Positions 18,479 to 27,297 of a stretch of 64,000 bases of DNA are shown here, one piece after another. The stretch is from the NCBI RefSeq assembly GCF_003253005.1, contig NZ_QEPZ01000002.1, positions 248,001-312,000 of the forward strand, written 5' to 3'. The DNA is from Haemophilus parainfluenzae. Its GTDB lineage: Bacteria > Pseudomonadota > Gammaproteobacteria > Enterobacterales > Pasteurellaceae. The number at the start of each line of letters is the position of its first letter. Within the stretch, counting starts at the first letter, position 1. The notes under the pieces were generated by a model, which was not told where the DNA came from, made no database searches, and was given only the letters and a program-made list of their open reading frames with translations. The position numbers and the translations under genes are program-made.

Positions 18479-20128
18479 ATGTCAGAATCTTTTGCTCAAC
18501 TCTTTGAAGAATCATTAAAAGGCCTTGAAACCCGTCAAGGTTCAATCGTTAGCGGTACTGTTGTTGCTATTCAAAAAGGCTTTGTACTTGTTGATGCAGG
18601 CTTAAAATCTGAATCTGCAATTCCTGTTGCTGAATTCCAAAACGCTCAAGGTGAACTTGAAGTTAAAGTTGGCGACACAGTAAACGTAGCTTTAGATGCA
18701 GTTGAAGATGGTTACGGCGAAACTAAACTTTCTCGTGAGAAAGCTGTTCGTCACGAATCTTGGATTGAATTAGAAAAAGCTTACGAAGATAAAGCGACCG
18801 TTATCGGTTTAATCAACGGTAAAGTGAAAGGCGGTTTCACAGTTGAGTTAAACGGTGTTCGTGCATTCTTACCAGGTTCATTAGTTGACACTCGTCCAGC
18901 ACGTGAAGCAGATCACTTACTTGGTAAAGAATTAGAATTCAAAGTAATCAAATTAGATCAAAAACGTAACAACGTTGTTGTTTCTCGTCGTGCAGTGATC
19001 GAATCTGAAAACAGCCAAGAACGTGAACAAATCCTTGAGAACCTAGCTGAAGGTTCAGAAGTTAAAGGTATCGTTAAAAACTTAACTGACTACGGTGCAT
19101 TCGTAGATTTAGGTGGCGTTGACGGTTTATTACACATCACTGATATGGCTTGGAAACGTGTTAAACACCCAAGCGAAATCGTGAATGTAGGCGACGAAGT
19201 AACTGTTAAAGTATTAAAATTTGACAAAGATCGTACTCGCGTATCTTTAGGCTTAAAACAATTAGGTCAAGATCCTTGGGTTGCTATTGCTGAAAACCAC
19301 CCAGTAAACAGCAAATTAACAGGTAAAGTAACTAACTTAACAGACTACGGCTGTTTCGTTGAAATCTTAGATGGTGTTGAAGGTTTAGTTCACGTTTCTG
19401 AAATGGATTGGACTAACAAAAACATCCACCCATCTAAAGTTGTAAGCCTTGGCGATACTGTTGAAGTAATGGTATTAGAAGTTGACGAAGAACGTCGTCG
19501 TATTTCTTTAGGTTTAAAACAATGCAAACCTAACCCATGGACTCAATTCGCTGAAACTCACAACAAAGGCGACAAAGTTACTGGTAAAATCAAATCAATC
19601 ACTGATTTCGGTATCTTCATCGGTCTTGAAGGTGGTATCGACGGTTTAGTTCACTTATCTGACATTTCTTGGAATGTAGCAGGTGAAGAAGCAGTTCGTA
19701 ACTACAAAAAAGGTGACGAAGTTTCTGCAGTAGTATTAGCAGTAGATGCAGTGAAAGAACGTATTTCTTTAGGTATCAAACAACTTGAAGATGATCCATT
19801 CAACAACTTCGTAGCTGTTAACAAGAAGGGCGCAGTAGTTTCTGCAACTGTTGTTGAAGCTGATGCTAAAGGTGCTAAAGTTGAATTAGCAGGTGGCGTT
19901 GAAGGTTATATCCGTGCAGCAGACTTAACAAATGAAGTTGCAGCAGGTGATGTAGTTGAAGCGAAATATACCGGTGTTGATCGTAAAGCACGTATCGTTC
20001 ACTTATCTGTAAAAGCGAAAGATCAAGCTGAAGAAGCAGCTGCAGTTGCAAATGTGAATAACAAACAAGAAGATGTTGCTATTCCAAACGCAATGGCTGA
20101 AGCTTTCAAAGCGGCTAAAGGTGAATAA
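18479..20128 (+). CDS. rpsA: 30S ribosomal protein S1
   Basis: Ribosomal protein S1 binds mRNA leaders and brings them to the 30S subunit. The 549-aa protein contains six S1 OB-fold repeats; the central ones show the repeated pattern GxVxxxxDYGxFV...GLxHxSDMxW. Codon use is strongly biased (for example GGT, CGT, GAA), as expected of a highly expressed gene. The 96-bp leader between cmk and rpsA lacks a strong Shine-Dalgarno (GAAGA only), in keeping with the atypical S1 start and autoregulation known in E. coli. Confidence 0.97.
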   Translation: MSESFAQLFEESLKGLETRQGSIVSGTVVAIQKGFVLVDAGLKSESAIPVAEFQNAQGELEVKVGDTVNVALDAVEDGYGETKLSREKAVRHESWIELEKAYEDKATVIGLINGKVKGGFTVELNGVRAFLPGSLVDTRPAREADHLLGKELEFKVIKLDQKRNNVVVSRRAVIESENSQEREQILENLAEGSEVKGIVKNLTDYGAFVDLGGVDGLLHITDMAWKRVKHPSEIVNVGDEVTVKVLKFDKDRTRVSLGLKQLGQDPWVAIAENHPVNSKLTGKVTNLTDYGCFVEILDGVEGLVHVSEMDWTNKNIHPSKVVSLGDTVEVMVLEVDEERRRISLGLKQCKPNPWTQFAETHNKGDKVTGKIKSITDFGIFIGLEGGIDGLVHLSDISWNVAGEEAVRNYKKGDEVSAVVLAVDAVKERISLGIKQLEDDPFNNFVAVNKKGAVVSATVVEADAKGAKVELAGGVEGYIRAADLTNEVAAGDVVEAKYTGVDRKARIVHLSVKAKDQAEEAAAVANVNNKQEDVAIPNAMAEAFKAAKGE

Positions 20129-20138
20129 TTAATTCACA

Positions 20139-20172
20139 TCAATAAGGCTGGGTCATTGACTCAGCCTTATTA
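20139..20172 (+). terminator. rpsA terminator
   Basis: AATAAGGCTGgGTC / GACtCAGCCTTATT stem (20141-20171), nearly perfect, then T-rich sequence. It separates rpsA from ihfB. Confidence 0.8.
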
Positions 20173-20279
20173 CTACCAGCTATAATTAACAAGGATTTAG
20201 CGGTAATTTATTATGAACTAATGCATTACCTGTAAGTCTTAATAACAAGTTTAAGTATAAATTTAAAGGAGAGTTGACG

Positions 20280-20564
20280 ATGACGAAATCTGAACTAATT
20301 GAAAATCTATCAACAAAGCACCCAACTTTATCCGCAAAAGAAGTAGAAGGTATTGTAAAGGATATTCTTGAACTCATTGCACAATCTTTAGAAGAGGGTA
20401 ATCGTATTGAAGTTCGTGGTTTTGGTAGCTTCTCTTTACACCATCGTCAACCTCGAGTAGGTCGTAATCCTAAAACCGGTGATTCTGTAAAATTAGATGC
20501 TAAATCTGTACCGCACTTTAAAGCGGGTAAAGAATTAAAAGATCGCGTAAATGTTTTTGCTTAA
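20280..20564 (+). CDS. ihfB: Integration host factor beta subunit
   Basis: Beta subunit of the IHF heterodimer, which bends DNA at promoters, origins and phage att sites. The start is ATG 20280, with AAAGGAGAG at 20265-20273; the TTG two codons upstream is not needed. The 94-aa protein has the DNA-binding arm motif [17 protein letters not shown] and the conserved [13 protein letters not shown] is also a typical co-factor of tyrosine integrases such as the one at 48391-49608. Confidence 0.96.
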   Translation: MTKSELIENLSTKHPTLSAKEVEGIVKDILELIAQSLEEGNRIEVRGFGSFSLHHRQPRVGRNPKTGDSVKLDAKSVPHFKAGKELKDRVNVFA

Positions 20565-20583
20565 ACATTCAATCGATATCAAT

Positions 20584-20613
20584 AAAACGACACTTAGGTG
20601 TCGTTTTTTATTA
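20584..20613 (+). terminator. ihfB terminator
   Basis: ACGACAC / GTGTCGT stem (20587-20593 with 20598-20604) followed by six T. Confidence 0.85.
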
Positions 20614-20657
20614 CAAATTTTGGCATAATGAACCTATTCTTAACAAAGGAGATTGTG

Positions 20658-20951
20658 ATGATTAAATATATTCTTGGGCTCATTATTGTATTGGCTATCG
20701 TACTTGTTGCGGTAACTATAGGAGCAAATAATGATCAAGTAATCACCTTTAACTACATTGTTGCTGAAAGCCAATTCCAACTTTCAACATTAGTTGCCAT
20801 TTTATTTGGCTTTGGATTAATTTTAGGTTGGTTAATTACCGGATTCTTTTACTTAAAATTAAAATTCAAAAATATGTCGTTAGCGCGTCAAGTTAAACGT
20901 CAAACATTACAGATTAACGAATTAACGACTACTCGCGATAAGGCAGTATAA
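20658..20951 (+). CDS. lapA: Lipopolysaccharide assembly protein A
   Basis: Small inner-membrane protein that works with LapB to control LPS synthesis through LpxC turnover. The start is ATG 20658 with AAAGGAG at 20645-20651, giving MIKYILGLIIVLAIVLVAVT; the upstream in-frame codons cover the ihfB terminator and are not coding. The 97-aa protein has two helices (residues 2-21 and about 43-66) and a C-terminal coiled segment (KRQTLQINELTTTRDKAV). Its stop overlaps the lapB start in TAATG (20949-20953). Confidence 0.92.
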   Translation: MIKYILGLIIVLAIVLVAVTIGANNDQVITFNYIVAESQFQLSTLVAILFGFGLILGWLITGFFYLKLKFKNMSLARQVKRQTLQINELTTTRDKAV

Positions 20952-22129
20952 TGCTCGAATTACTCTTTCTGCTTCTGCCAATAGCCGCCGCTTATGGTTG
21001 GTATATGGGGCATCGGAGTGCCAAGAAAGATCAGGAAGATATGAGTAATAAACTCTCCCGTGATTATGTCACGGGGGTCAATTTTTTGCTTTCTAATCAA
21101 ACGGATAAAGCCGTTGATTTGTTTCTTGATATGTTGCAAAAACAAGAAACAGAAAATGAAATTGAAAGCAACTCTCAATTTGAAGCTGAGCTAACGCTCG
21201 GTAACCTTTTCCGTTCTCGAGGCGAAGTGGATCGTGCTTTAAGAATCCATCAAGCCCTTGATCGTAGTCCCAATTATTCTTTCGAACAAAAGTTATTAGC
21301 TAAACAGCAACTCGCTAAGGATTTCATGGCGGTGGGTTTTTACGACCGTGCGGAAGCCCTTTACATCATTATGGTGGATGAACCAGAGTTTGCTGAAAAT
21401 GCACTCCAACAGCTTTTAGTGATTTACCAAAAGACAAAAGAATGGAAAAAAGCCGTTAATATTGCAGAGAAACTAGCTAAAATTTCCCCTAAAGAAAATA
21501 ATGTGGAATTAGCACAATGTTATTGTGAATATGCCTTAAGTGGTGAACTTGAAAGTGCAGTCGAAAAACGCAGCATTTTACAAAAAGCGTTGAATGTATC
21601 TCCAACGAGTGTGAGAGCATCAATGCTTCTTGCTGACTTAGAAATGGCAGATAAAAACTACCGTCAAGCCATTCATTTTTTGGAGAATATTCTTAATCAA
21701 AATCCAATTTACATTGGAGAAGTGTTGAAAACACTCAAATATTGTTATGATGAATTAGGAGAAAGAGATAACTTTGAGTTATTCTTGATTCGAGCCAGTC
21801 AGCAGATTAACAATACAAAAGTCGATTTAATGTTAGCGAGTGTGATTGAAGAGAAAGATGGTAAGAGTGCAGCGCAATCAAAGCTTTATCAACAACTCAC
21901 AAAACATCCAAGTACATCTATTTTCCATCGTTTTATTCAATTCCAAATTGATGATGCAGAGGAAGGACGAGGTAAAGAAAGCTTAATTTTGCTACATAAA
22001 ATGGTCGGTGAGAGAATTAAGCAAGGCTTTGGCTACCGTTGCTCAAATTGCGGTTATCAGACCCATAAATTAATGTGGAATTGTCCTTCTTGCAAACAGT
22101 GGGAATCCATCAAACCAGAACATAATTAA
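20951..22129 (+). CDS. lapB: Lipopolysaccharide assembly protein B
   Basis: Membrane-anchored TPR protein (YciM) that recruits FtsH to degrade LpxC and so balances LPS and phospholipid. It has an N-terminal helix (LELLFLLLPIAAAYGWYMG), then about nine TPR-like helices over residues 35-350. A rubredoxin-like C-terminal metal knuckle has CSNCGYQTHKLMWNCPSC, with four Cys for iron or zinc. Length 392 aa is typical. It is coupled to lapA and followed by pyrF, an arrangement conserved from E. coli. Confidence 0.95.
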   Translation: MLELLFLLLPIAAAYGWYMGHRSAKKDQEDMSNKLSRDYVTGVNFLLSNQTDKAVDLFLDMLQKQETENEIESNSQFEAELTLGNLFRSRGEVDRALRIHQALDRSPNYSFEQKLLAKQQLAKDFMAVGFYDRAEALYIIMVDEPEFAENALQQLLVIYQKTKEWKKAVNIAEKLAKISPKENNVELAQCYCEYALSGELESAVEKRSILQKALNVSPTSVRASMLLADLEMADKNYRQAIHFLENILNQNPIYIGEVLKTLKYCYDELGERDNFELFLIRASQQINNTKVDLMLASVIEEKDGKSAAQSKLYQQLTKHPSTSIFHRFIQFQIDDAEEGRGKESLILLHKMVGERIKQGFGYRCSNCGYQTHKLMWNCPSCKQWESIKPEHN

Positions 22130-22150
22130 TTGACACAGTGAGGTAAAATT

Positions 22151-22843
22151 ATGAATAGCAAAGTAATCGTTGCATTGGATTACGAAACGGAAGCACAAGC
22201 GCTATCCCTCGTGGATCAAATTGATCCAAGCTTATGCCGTTTAAAAGTGGGTAAAGAAATGTTTACTACACTAGGAACCAGTTTCGTTAAGCAATTGCAC
22301 GAGCGTCAATTTGATGTTTTCCTCGATCTTAAATTTCATGATATTCCGAATACTGTGGCAAGAGCAGTGCGTTCTGCGGCTGATTTAGGGGTATGGATGG
22401 TTGATGTCCATGCTAGCGGTGGTCTGAAAATGATGGAAGAGGCGAAGAAAATTCTCGAGCCTTATGGAAAAGATGCGCCGTTATTAATCGCGGTAACCGT
22501 ATTAACAAGTATGGAAGATTTAGATTTGTTGCAAATTGGTATTAATTCCTCGCCACTTGAACACGTTTTGCGTCTTGCAAATTTAACACAGCGTGCGGGA
22601 TTAGATGGAGTTGTTTGTTCGCCACAAGAAGTGGAGATTTTACGTAATACTTGTGGTCCTGATTTTAAATTAGTCACCCCAGGGATTCGTCCAATTGGTA
22701 GTGATTTTGGTGATCAGCGTCGCGTCATGACACCAGCAGCAGCTATTCGTTCTGGTTCTGATTATTTAGTAATCGGTCGTCCAATTACTCAAGCTGAAAA
22801 CCCAGCTGAAGTGCTTCGTTCAATTAATGCATCAATTGAGTAA
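22151..22843 (+). CDS. pyrF: Orotidine 5'-phosphate decarboxylase
   Basis: Last step of de novo UMP synthesis: decarboxylates OMP to UMP. The 230-aa TIM barrel carries the catalytic signature [11 protein letters not shown], in which the Lys and Asp act on OMP, plus the phosphate-binding GIRPIGS and VIGRPIT stretches. AGGTAAAATT precedes the ATG. Its stop is one base before the yciH start, and both follow lapAB, so pyrF-yciH form a unit. Confidence 0.97.
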   Translation: MNSKVIVALDYETEAQALSLVDQIDPSLCRLKVGKEMFTTLGTSFVKQLHERQFDVFLDLKFHDIPNTVARAVRSAADLGVWMVDVHASGGLKMMEEAKKILEPYGKDAPLLIAVTVLTSMEDLDLLQIGINSSPLEHVLRLANLTQRAGLDGVVCSPQEVEILRNTCGPDFKLVTPGIRPIGSDFGDQRRVMTPAAAIRSGSDYLVIGRPITQAENPAEVLRSINASIE

Positions 22844-22844
22844 T

Positions 22845-23165
22845 ATGACTGAGAGTACATTAGTTTATTCTACCGAAATTGGTCGAATTAAAGCGCAAAA
22901 AGAGCCGGTACAACGCCCTAAGGGTGATGGTGTGGTTCGCATCCAAAAACAGACCAGTGGTCGAAAAGGTGCGGGCGTCTCAGTGATTACTGGGCTAGAT
23001 TTATCCGATGATGAATTAAAAAAATTAGCCACTGAACTTAAAAAACGTTGTGGTTGTGGTGGTTCAGTTAAAGACGGCAATATTGAGATTCAAGGCGAAA
23101 AACGCGATTTACTTAAACAACTTTTAGAACAAAAAGGGTTTAAAGTAAAATTAGCCGGTGGTTAA
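22845..23165 (+). CDS. yciH: YciH, SUI1/eIF1-like translation factor
   Basis: Bacterial homologue of eIF1/SUI1, thought to affect start-codon fidelity. The start is ATG 22845, directly after the pyrF stop; the in-frame ATG at 22827 lies inside pyrF and is not preferred. The 106 aa include the SUI1 core GAGVSVITGLDLSDDELKKL, the Cys/Gly-rich loop KKRCGCGGSVKDG, and IQGEKRDLLKQLLEQKGFKV. It ends before a perfect hairpin terminator. Confidence 0.92.
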   Translation: MTESTLVYSTEIGRIKAQKEPVQRPKGDGVVRIQKQTSGRKGAGVSVITGLDLSDDELKKLATELKKRCGCGGSVKDGNIEIQGEKRDLLKQLLEQKGFKVKLAGG

Positions 23166-23171
23166 GATAAG

Positions 23172-23209
23172 ACAAAAAATCCATCTTCAATTGAAGATGG
23201 ATTTTTTCA
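23172..23209. terminator. yciH/sirB2 bidirectional terminator
   Basis: Perfect 15-bp palindromic stem AAAAAATCCATCTTC / GAAGATGGATTTTTT between convergent genes. Confidence 0.9.
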
Positions 23210-23212
23210 TAA

Positions 23213-23569
23213 TTAGCCTTCCATAAAGTTTGGTTGGTAAGCAAAGAACATTGCACCTAAGAAACTTAACAAGGCAAATGCTAAAAATGCACTGTTTGGA
23301 TTGACTGCTTTACGATTAAAATATTTAGCCGAGAAGAAGATATAAAGCACAAGCATGATGATTTTCATGACCAACCAGCTTTGTAACTGATAGCCGAACA
23401 AGAAAAACATCGATAAACCGCTTGCAATTAAAAGTGTATCAACTAAGTGCGGTAAAATTTTTAGCAGTTTAATTGCTCGCCAATCTTTCCCACTTAATTG
23501 CATTCCCCCACGGATTATTAATAATCCTAAACTTAAAAATGCACAAACAATATGCAAATAAACTAACAT
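23213..23569 (-). CDS. SirB2 family membrane protein
   Basis: Small inner-membrane protein of the SirB/SirB2 family (named for an invasion-gene regulator region in Salmonella); its molecular role is unknown. The start is the ATG at 23569 with CAGGAG five bases upstream; a GTG two codons earlier is less likely. The 118 aa form four hydrophobic helices with conserved-type His and Gly (YLHIVCAFLSLGLLIIRG and LPHLVDTLLIASGLSMF). It lies convergent to yciH and downstream of ettA on the same strand, but an uptake-sequence terminator lies between them. Confidence 0.8.
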   Translation of the reverse strand: MLVYLHIVCAFLSLGLLIIRGGMQLSGKDWRAIKLLKILPHLVDTLLIASGLSMFFLFGYQLQSWLVMKIIMLVLYIFFSAKYFNRKAVNPNSAFLAFALLSFLGAMFFAYQPNFMEG

Positions 23570-23588
23570 AATCACTCCTGATGTAAAA

Positions 23589-23621
23589 GGAAAGTGCGGT
23601 CAAAAGTGACCGCACTTTAAT
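23589..23621. terminator. Uptake-sequence-pair terminator after ettA
   Basis: AAGTGCGGT (23592-23600) and ACCGCACTT (23609-23617) form the stem; the reverse strand reads into T-rich sequence. Confidence 0.7.
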
Positions 23622-23624
23622 TTC

Positions 23625-25295
23625 TTATTTTGCAATACGCTTATATTTAATACGATGTGGTTGTGTTGCGGCTTCACCTAAGGTTTTCTTTTTCCACTCT
23701 TCGTAGTCTGAGAAGTTACCTTCGTAGAACGTCACTTTACCTTCATCACCGTAATCTAAAATATGCGTTGCAATACGGTCTAAGAACCAACGGTCATGGG
23801 AAATCACCATTGCACAACCAGGGAATTCTAAGATCGCATTTTCTAACGCACGTAAGGTTTCAACGTCTAAGTCATTGGTCGGTTCGTCCAATAACAGTAC
23901 GTTACCACCACGTTGTAGAAGTTTAGCCAAGTGTAAACGACCGCGCTCACCACCCGATAATTCGCCCACACGTTTTTGTTGATCTACGCCTTTGAAGTTG
24001 AAGCGTCCAACATACGCGCGGCTTGGAATTTCAAAGTTACCAATAGTGAGAATATCTTGTCCGTTAGACACTTCTTCCCATACGGTTTTTTTATCATCCA
24101 TTGAGTCACGGAACTGATCGACAGAAGCAAGTACCACAGTTTCACCCATCGTAATTGAGCCGCTATCCGGTTGTTCTTGACCTGAAAGCATACGGAATAG
24201 GGTAGATTTACCCGCACCATTCGCGCCGATAATACCCACGATAGCACCTTTTGGAATGTTGAATGATAAATCATCAATTAAAGTGCGATCGCCGTAAGAT
24301 TTAGTGAGATGTTCTACCTCAATCACTTTATCACCTAAACGTGGACCAGGTGGAATAAAGAGTTCGTTAGTCTCGTTACGTTTTTGATATTCGCCAGAGT
24401 TTAATTCATCAAAGCGCGCCATACGTGCTTTGCTTTTCGCTTGGCGACCTTTAGGATTTTGACGCACCCATTCCAACTCTTTCGCAATAGATTTTTGACG
24501 CGCATTTTCAGCCGCTTGTTCTTGCTCTAAACGTTTCTCTTTTTGCTCTAACCAAGAAGAATAGTTACCTTCCCAAGGAATACCCTCACCACGGTCAAGC
24601 TCTAAGATCCAACCAGCCACGTTATCTAAGAAATAACGGTCGTGGGTAATCGCCACAACGGTACCTTCGTAGTCATGTAAGAAACGCTCTAACCATGCTA
24701 CAGATTCCGCATCTAAGTGGTTGGTCGGCTCGTCTAATAGGAGCATGTCTGGTTTTTCGAGTAATAAGCGACAAAGTGCGACACGACGACGTTCGCCCCC
24801 GGATAAATGCTCAATTTTGGCATCCCAATCAGGTAAACGTAATGCATCTGCTGCGCGCTCTAATTGATTATCTAAATTATGCCCATCATTCGCTTGAATG
24901 ATTGCTTCAAGATTGGCTTGTTCTGCCGCTAATTTATCAAAATCCGCATCAGGATCCGCATAAAGCGCATAAACTTCATCTAAACGAGTCAGTGCATTTT
25001 TTACTTCAGAAACAGCTTCTTCTATCGCTTCGCGTACAGTTTGTTGAGGATCAAGTTTTGGTTCTTGTGGAAGGTAACCAATTTTGATACCCGGTTGTGG
25101 ACGAGCTTCACCTTCGAACTCTTTATCCACGCCCGCCATAATGCGTAAGAGGGTTGATTTACCCGCACCATTTAAGCCTAGAACCCCGATTTTTGCACCA
25201 GGGAAGAAGCTTAAAGAAATATCTTTCAAAATATGACGCTTCGGTGGCACCACTTTGCCGACACGGTGCATCGTATATACAAATTGCGTTGACAT
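23625..25295 (-). CDS. ettA: Energy-dependent translational throttle protein EttA
   Basis: ABC-F ATPase that binds the ribosomal E site and gates the first elongation step according to the ADP/ATP ratio. The 556-aa protein has two ABC domains: Walker A GLNGAGKST and GANGAGKST, signatures LSGGERRRVALC and LSGGERGRLHLA, and Walker B LLLDEPTNHLD and LLLDEPTNDLD. The linker holds the charged P-site tRNA-interaction motif region (LEQEQAAENARQKSIAKELE). No membrane domain is present, which separates it from transporters. In H. influenzae the gene (yjjK-like) is in the same neighbourhood as the DUF1007/NicO pair. Confidence 0.95.
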   Translation of the reverse strand: MSTQFVYTMHRVGKVVPPKRHILKDISLSFFPGAKIGVLGLNGAGKSTLLRIMAGVDKEFEGEARPQPGIKIGYLPQEPKLDPQQTVREAIEEAVSEVKNALTRLDEVYALYADPDADFDKLAAEQANLEAIIQANDGHNLDNQLERAADALRLPDWDAKIEHLSGGERRRVALCRLLLEKPDMLLLDEPTNHLDAESVAWLERFLHDYEGTVVAITHDRYFLDNVAGWILELDRGEGIPWEGNYSSWLEQKEKRLEQEQAAENARQKSIAKELEWVRQNPKGRQAKSKARMARFDELNSGEYQKRNETNELFIPPGPRLGDKVIEVEHLTKSYGDRTLIDDLSFNIPKGAIVGIIGANGAGKSTLFRMLSGQEQPDSGSITMGETVVLASVDQFRDSMDDKKTVWEEVSNGQDILTIGNFEIPSRAYVGRFNFKGVDQQKRVGELSGGERGRLHLAKLLQRGGNVLLLDEPTNDLDVETLRALENAILEFPGCAMVISHDRWFLDRIATHILDYGDEGKVTFYEGNFSDYEEWKKKTLGEAATQPHRIKYKRIAK

Positions 25296-25367
25296 AATTT
25301 TCTCGATGTTATGAATAAAAGTGCGGTTATTTTACTTGATGTTTAGGGAATAAGCTATTTGAAAGGC

Positions 25368-25483
25368 AAAAAAAACCACCCATATAGGGTGGTAGGAAAG
25401 TAGTTTAGCTATATTTATGATTATTTTATTTAGGAACTTTATGAATATCAAGCAATCACTTGACGAGGCAAATAGTACATAAA
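25368..25483 (-). ncRNA. Candidate FNR-activated small RNA (FnrS-like)
   Basis: A reverse-strand unit of about 116 nt lies between ettA and the DUF1007 gene. It has a perfect FNR site (25519-25532), a -10 TATAAC at 25494-25489 and an expected start near 25483, which puts FNR about 42-43 bases upstream as in class II FNR promoters. It ends in the hairpin CCACCC/GGGTGG (25377-25393) and eight T (25375-25368). An internal hairpin TCAAG/CTTGA lies near 25460-25445. The stretch CGTCAAGTGATTG resembles CGUCAAGCGAU of E. coli FnrS as I recall it. The only long frame crosses the control site and terminator, so no protein is likely. Confidence 0.6.
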
Positions 25484-25518
25484 TTTCAGTTATAATGGAA
25501 ATGTGAATGAATAATTTG

Positions 25519-25532
25519 TTGATACAAATCAA
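25519..25532. promoter_or_regulatory. Perfect FNR-binding site
   Basis: TTGATACAAATCAA is an exact TTGAT-N4-ATCAA palindrome. On the reverse strand a -10-like TATAAC follows at the right spacing; on the forward strand I find no matching promoter, so it most likely drives the small RNA. Confidence 0.75.
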
Positions 25533-25642
25533 GAAAATCACAGGATTTTTTTCGTTTAGATCGATTTTTATTCGATTTTGATTAGGAACTGCTTGTGATA
25601 AAATCTGTCTATTCAATTATTTAGCCCACTTTATTCTTATTT

Positions 25643-26275
25643 ATGTTTAAAAAATTACTCCTAGGATTATCGCTAATTTCTCCTTTTTCGGTTCTTGCAC
25701 ATCCTCACGCCTTTATTGATATGCAAACCAAACCGTTAGTGAAAGATAATCAATTAATTGGTTTTTCGACCCAATGGTTACTGGATGAAGCTAGCTCTTC
25801 AGCCGTATTGTATGACATGATGCAGACGAAAGGGGATAAAGCTGCTAAACAGAAATTAGTTGATGAGGTAATGACAAACGTTGTGAATGAACATTACTTT
25901 AGTTATGCCTTTGATAAAGAAAATCACAAAATTAAATATAAAAAACAGCCTGAAAATTATGGTATGCGTGTTAAAGGGAATGAGGTGGAATATTATTTTG
26001 ATTTTCTTTTGGCACAACCACAGGCTTTGCAAAATAATGAATTTACGCTGATGACTTATGACAGCACTTATTATGTGGCAATGCGTTATGTAGAAACTGG
26101 AAAAAGAGCGGTTGATTTTTCGGAGCTTCCTAAGAATTGCAAAGGGGAAGTGCTCGAACCTAATGTGGATGAAAAAATTAAATCCTACGCTTCATCATTG
26201 GATAAATCTCAAAAAAATGAAGATGATTCTCTTGGTGTATTGTTTGCACAGAAAGTAAAAATTAAATGTGAATAA
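25643..26275 (+). CDS. DUF1007 family exported protein
   Basis: Exported protein of the DUF1007 family, commonly encoded next to NicO-type nickel/cobalt exporters and thought to act as a periplasmic accessory. It has a signal peptide (MFKKLLLGLSLISPFSVLA), directly followed by a metal-binding-looking HPHAFIDM start. The rest is a mixed alpha/beta domain with a conserved-type FSTQWLLDEASS and YVAMRYVE. The stop is 3 bp before the transporter gene, so they form an operon. The metal is inferred from the partner family only. Confidence 0.8.
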   Translation: MFKKLLLGLSLISPFSVLAHPHAFIDMQTKPLVKDNQLIGFSTQWLLDEASSSAVLYDMMQTKGDKAAKQKLVDEVMTNVVNEHYFSYAFDKENHKIKYKKQPENYGMRVKGNEVEYYFDFLLAQPQALQNNEFTLMTYDSTYYVAMRYVETGKRAVDFSELPKNCKGEVLEPNVDEKIKSYASSLDKSQKNEDDSLGVLFAQKVKIKCE

Positions 26276-26278
26276 AAA

Positions 26279-27256
26279 ATGAAGTTAAAACTGACCGCAC
26301 TCTTTATCGGTTTATTAGCGATTATTTTCGCCTTGCTACCTTGGCTTTTTGTGCAAGTGGCCGATTGGCAAAAAGCCTTTAATCAGCTGATTTCTGAAAA
26401 TCTACATCAGATTCAAGCACATTCATCAACGGCAGGATTATGGTTGATTTTTGCCGCCTTTTCTTATGGTGTATTACATGCATTAGGGCCTGGGCATGGG
26501 AAATTTATTATTGCTGGTTATCTTTCCACTCACGAAAGTCAGCTTAAAACCAGCGTACGCTTAAGTTTACTTTCCTCTCTCATGCAAGGTTTTGTCGCAG
26601 TTGCAGCAACCTCCATTGTGGTGGTGATACTTAATCTTTCCTCAAAATATTTTAAACTTAGTCAGTTATGGCTGGAGCGTAGCGCACTCATTTTATTATT
26701 GTTGTTAGGGCTTTATTGGATGGCTCAAGGTTTGAAAGGTTTAAAGAAAAAACAATCTTTTCGTATCACATCAATCCAATCATTACCGAAACAGATTGGA
26801 ACAGCTTCGCCATTTCGATATGAGCAAGGAAAAGCAAGCCAAGCGCAATGTAGTTGTGGACATCAACATCTACCCAATCATCAACAGCTTAAGCAATCGG
26901 GTGATTTAAAATCTCAACTCTTAGTGATTTTAACCATTGGTATGCGACCGTGTAGTGGTGCCATTTTTGTGCTTTTTCTCGCTTATATGCTGGATCTTTA
27001 TTGGTGGGGAATTTTAGCTACTTTTGCCATGTCTTTGGGGTCGGGTTTAATGCTTTCGCTTTTTGCAGCGTTAGTACGCTATGCGAGAAATGTCGCGACT
27101 CGCTTAGGCCATTGGTATGGTTTAGCTGGTTCTAATCAAAAAGGCGAAGCCATGATCAAATGTATTGCGGGTGCAATTATGCTCTTTTTTGCACTAAGCT
27201 TGTTATATGGCACGATGGGGGCTGTAACAGGTGGGGCAGTCTTATTTGGTGGATAA
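26279..27256 (+). CDS. NicO-family nickel/cobalt efflux-type transporter
   Basis: Inner-membrane transporter related to RcnA/NicO, likely to export or move Ni or Co ions. The 325 aa contain about six to seven helices. The signature His motif is YGVLHALGPGHGKFIIAGY (residues about 63-82). The loop near residue 190-205 has CSCGHQHLPNHQQ, a His/Cys-rich metal region. A second family motif is TIGMRPCSGAIFVL. It follows the DUF1007 gene by 3 bp and ends in a hairpin. The substrate has not been shown by sequence alone. Confidence 0.85.
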   Translation: MKLKLTALFIGLLAIIFALLPWLFVQVADWQKAFNQLISENLHQIQAHSSTAGLWLIFAAFSYGVLHALGPGHGKFIIAGYLSTHESQLKTSVRLSLLSSLMQGFVAVAATSIVVVILNLSSKYFKLSQLWLERSALILLLLLGLYWMAQGLKGLKKKQSFRITSIQSLPKQIGTASPFRYEQGKASQAQCSCGHQHLPNHQQLKQSGDLKSQLLVILTIGMRPCSGAIFVLFLAYMLDLYWWGILATFAMSLGSGLMLSLFAALVRYARNVATRLGHWYGLAGSNQKGEAMIKCIAGAIMLFFALSLLYGTMGAVTGGAVLFGG

Positions 27257-27290
27257 AGAAAAGGGCAGCGTTTGCTACCCCTTTCTTTGA
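27254..27290. terminator. NicO/nitroreductase bidirectional hairpin
   Basis: AAAGAAAAGGGcAGC / GCTaCCCCTTTCTTT-type stem-loop between two convergent genes, ending in T-rich sequence on both strands. Confidence 0.65.
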
Positions 27291-27297
27291 AAATAGA

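Noticed and set aside
25332..25616. Reverse-strand frame of 94 aa
   Set aside because: It runs through a perfect FNR site, a promoter and a terminator hairpin, has no ribosome-binding site and low-complexity Ile/Lys composition. Treated as non-coding around a small RNA.
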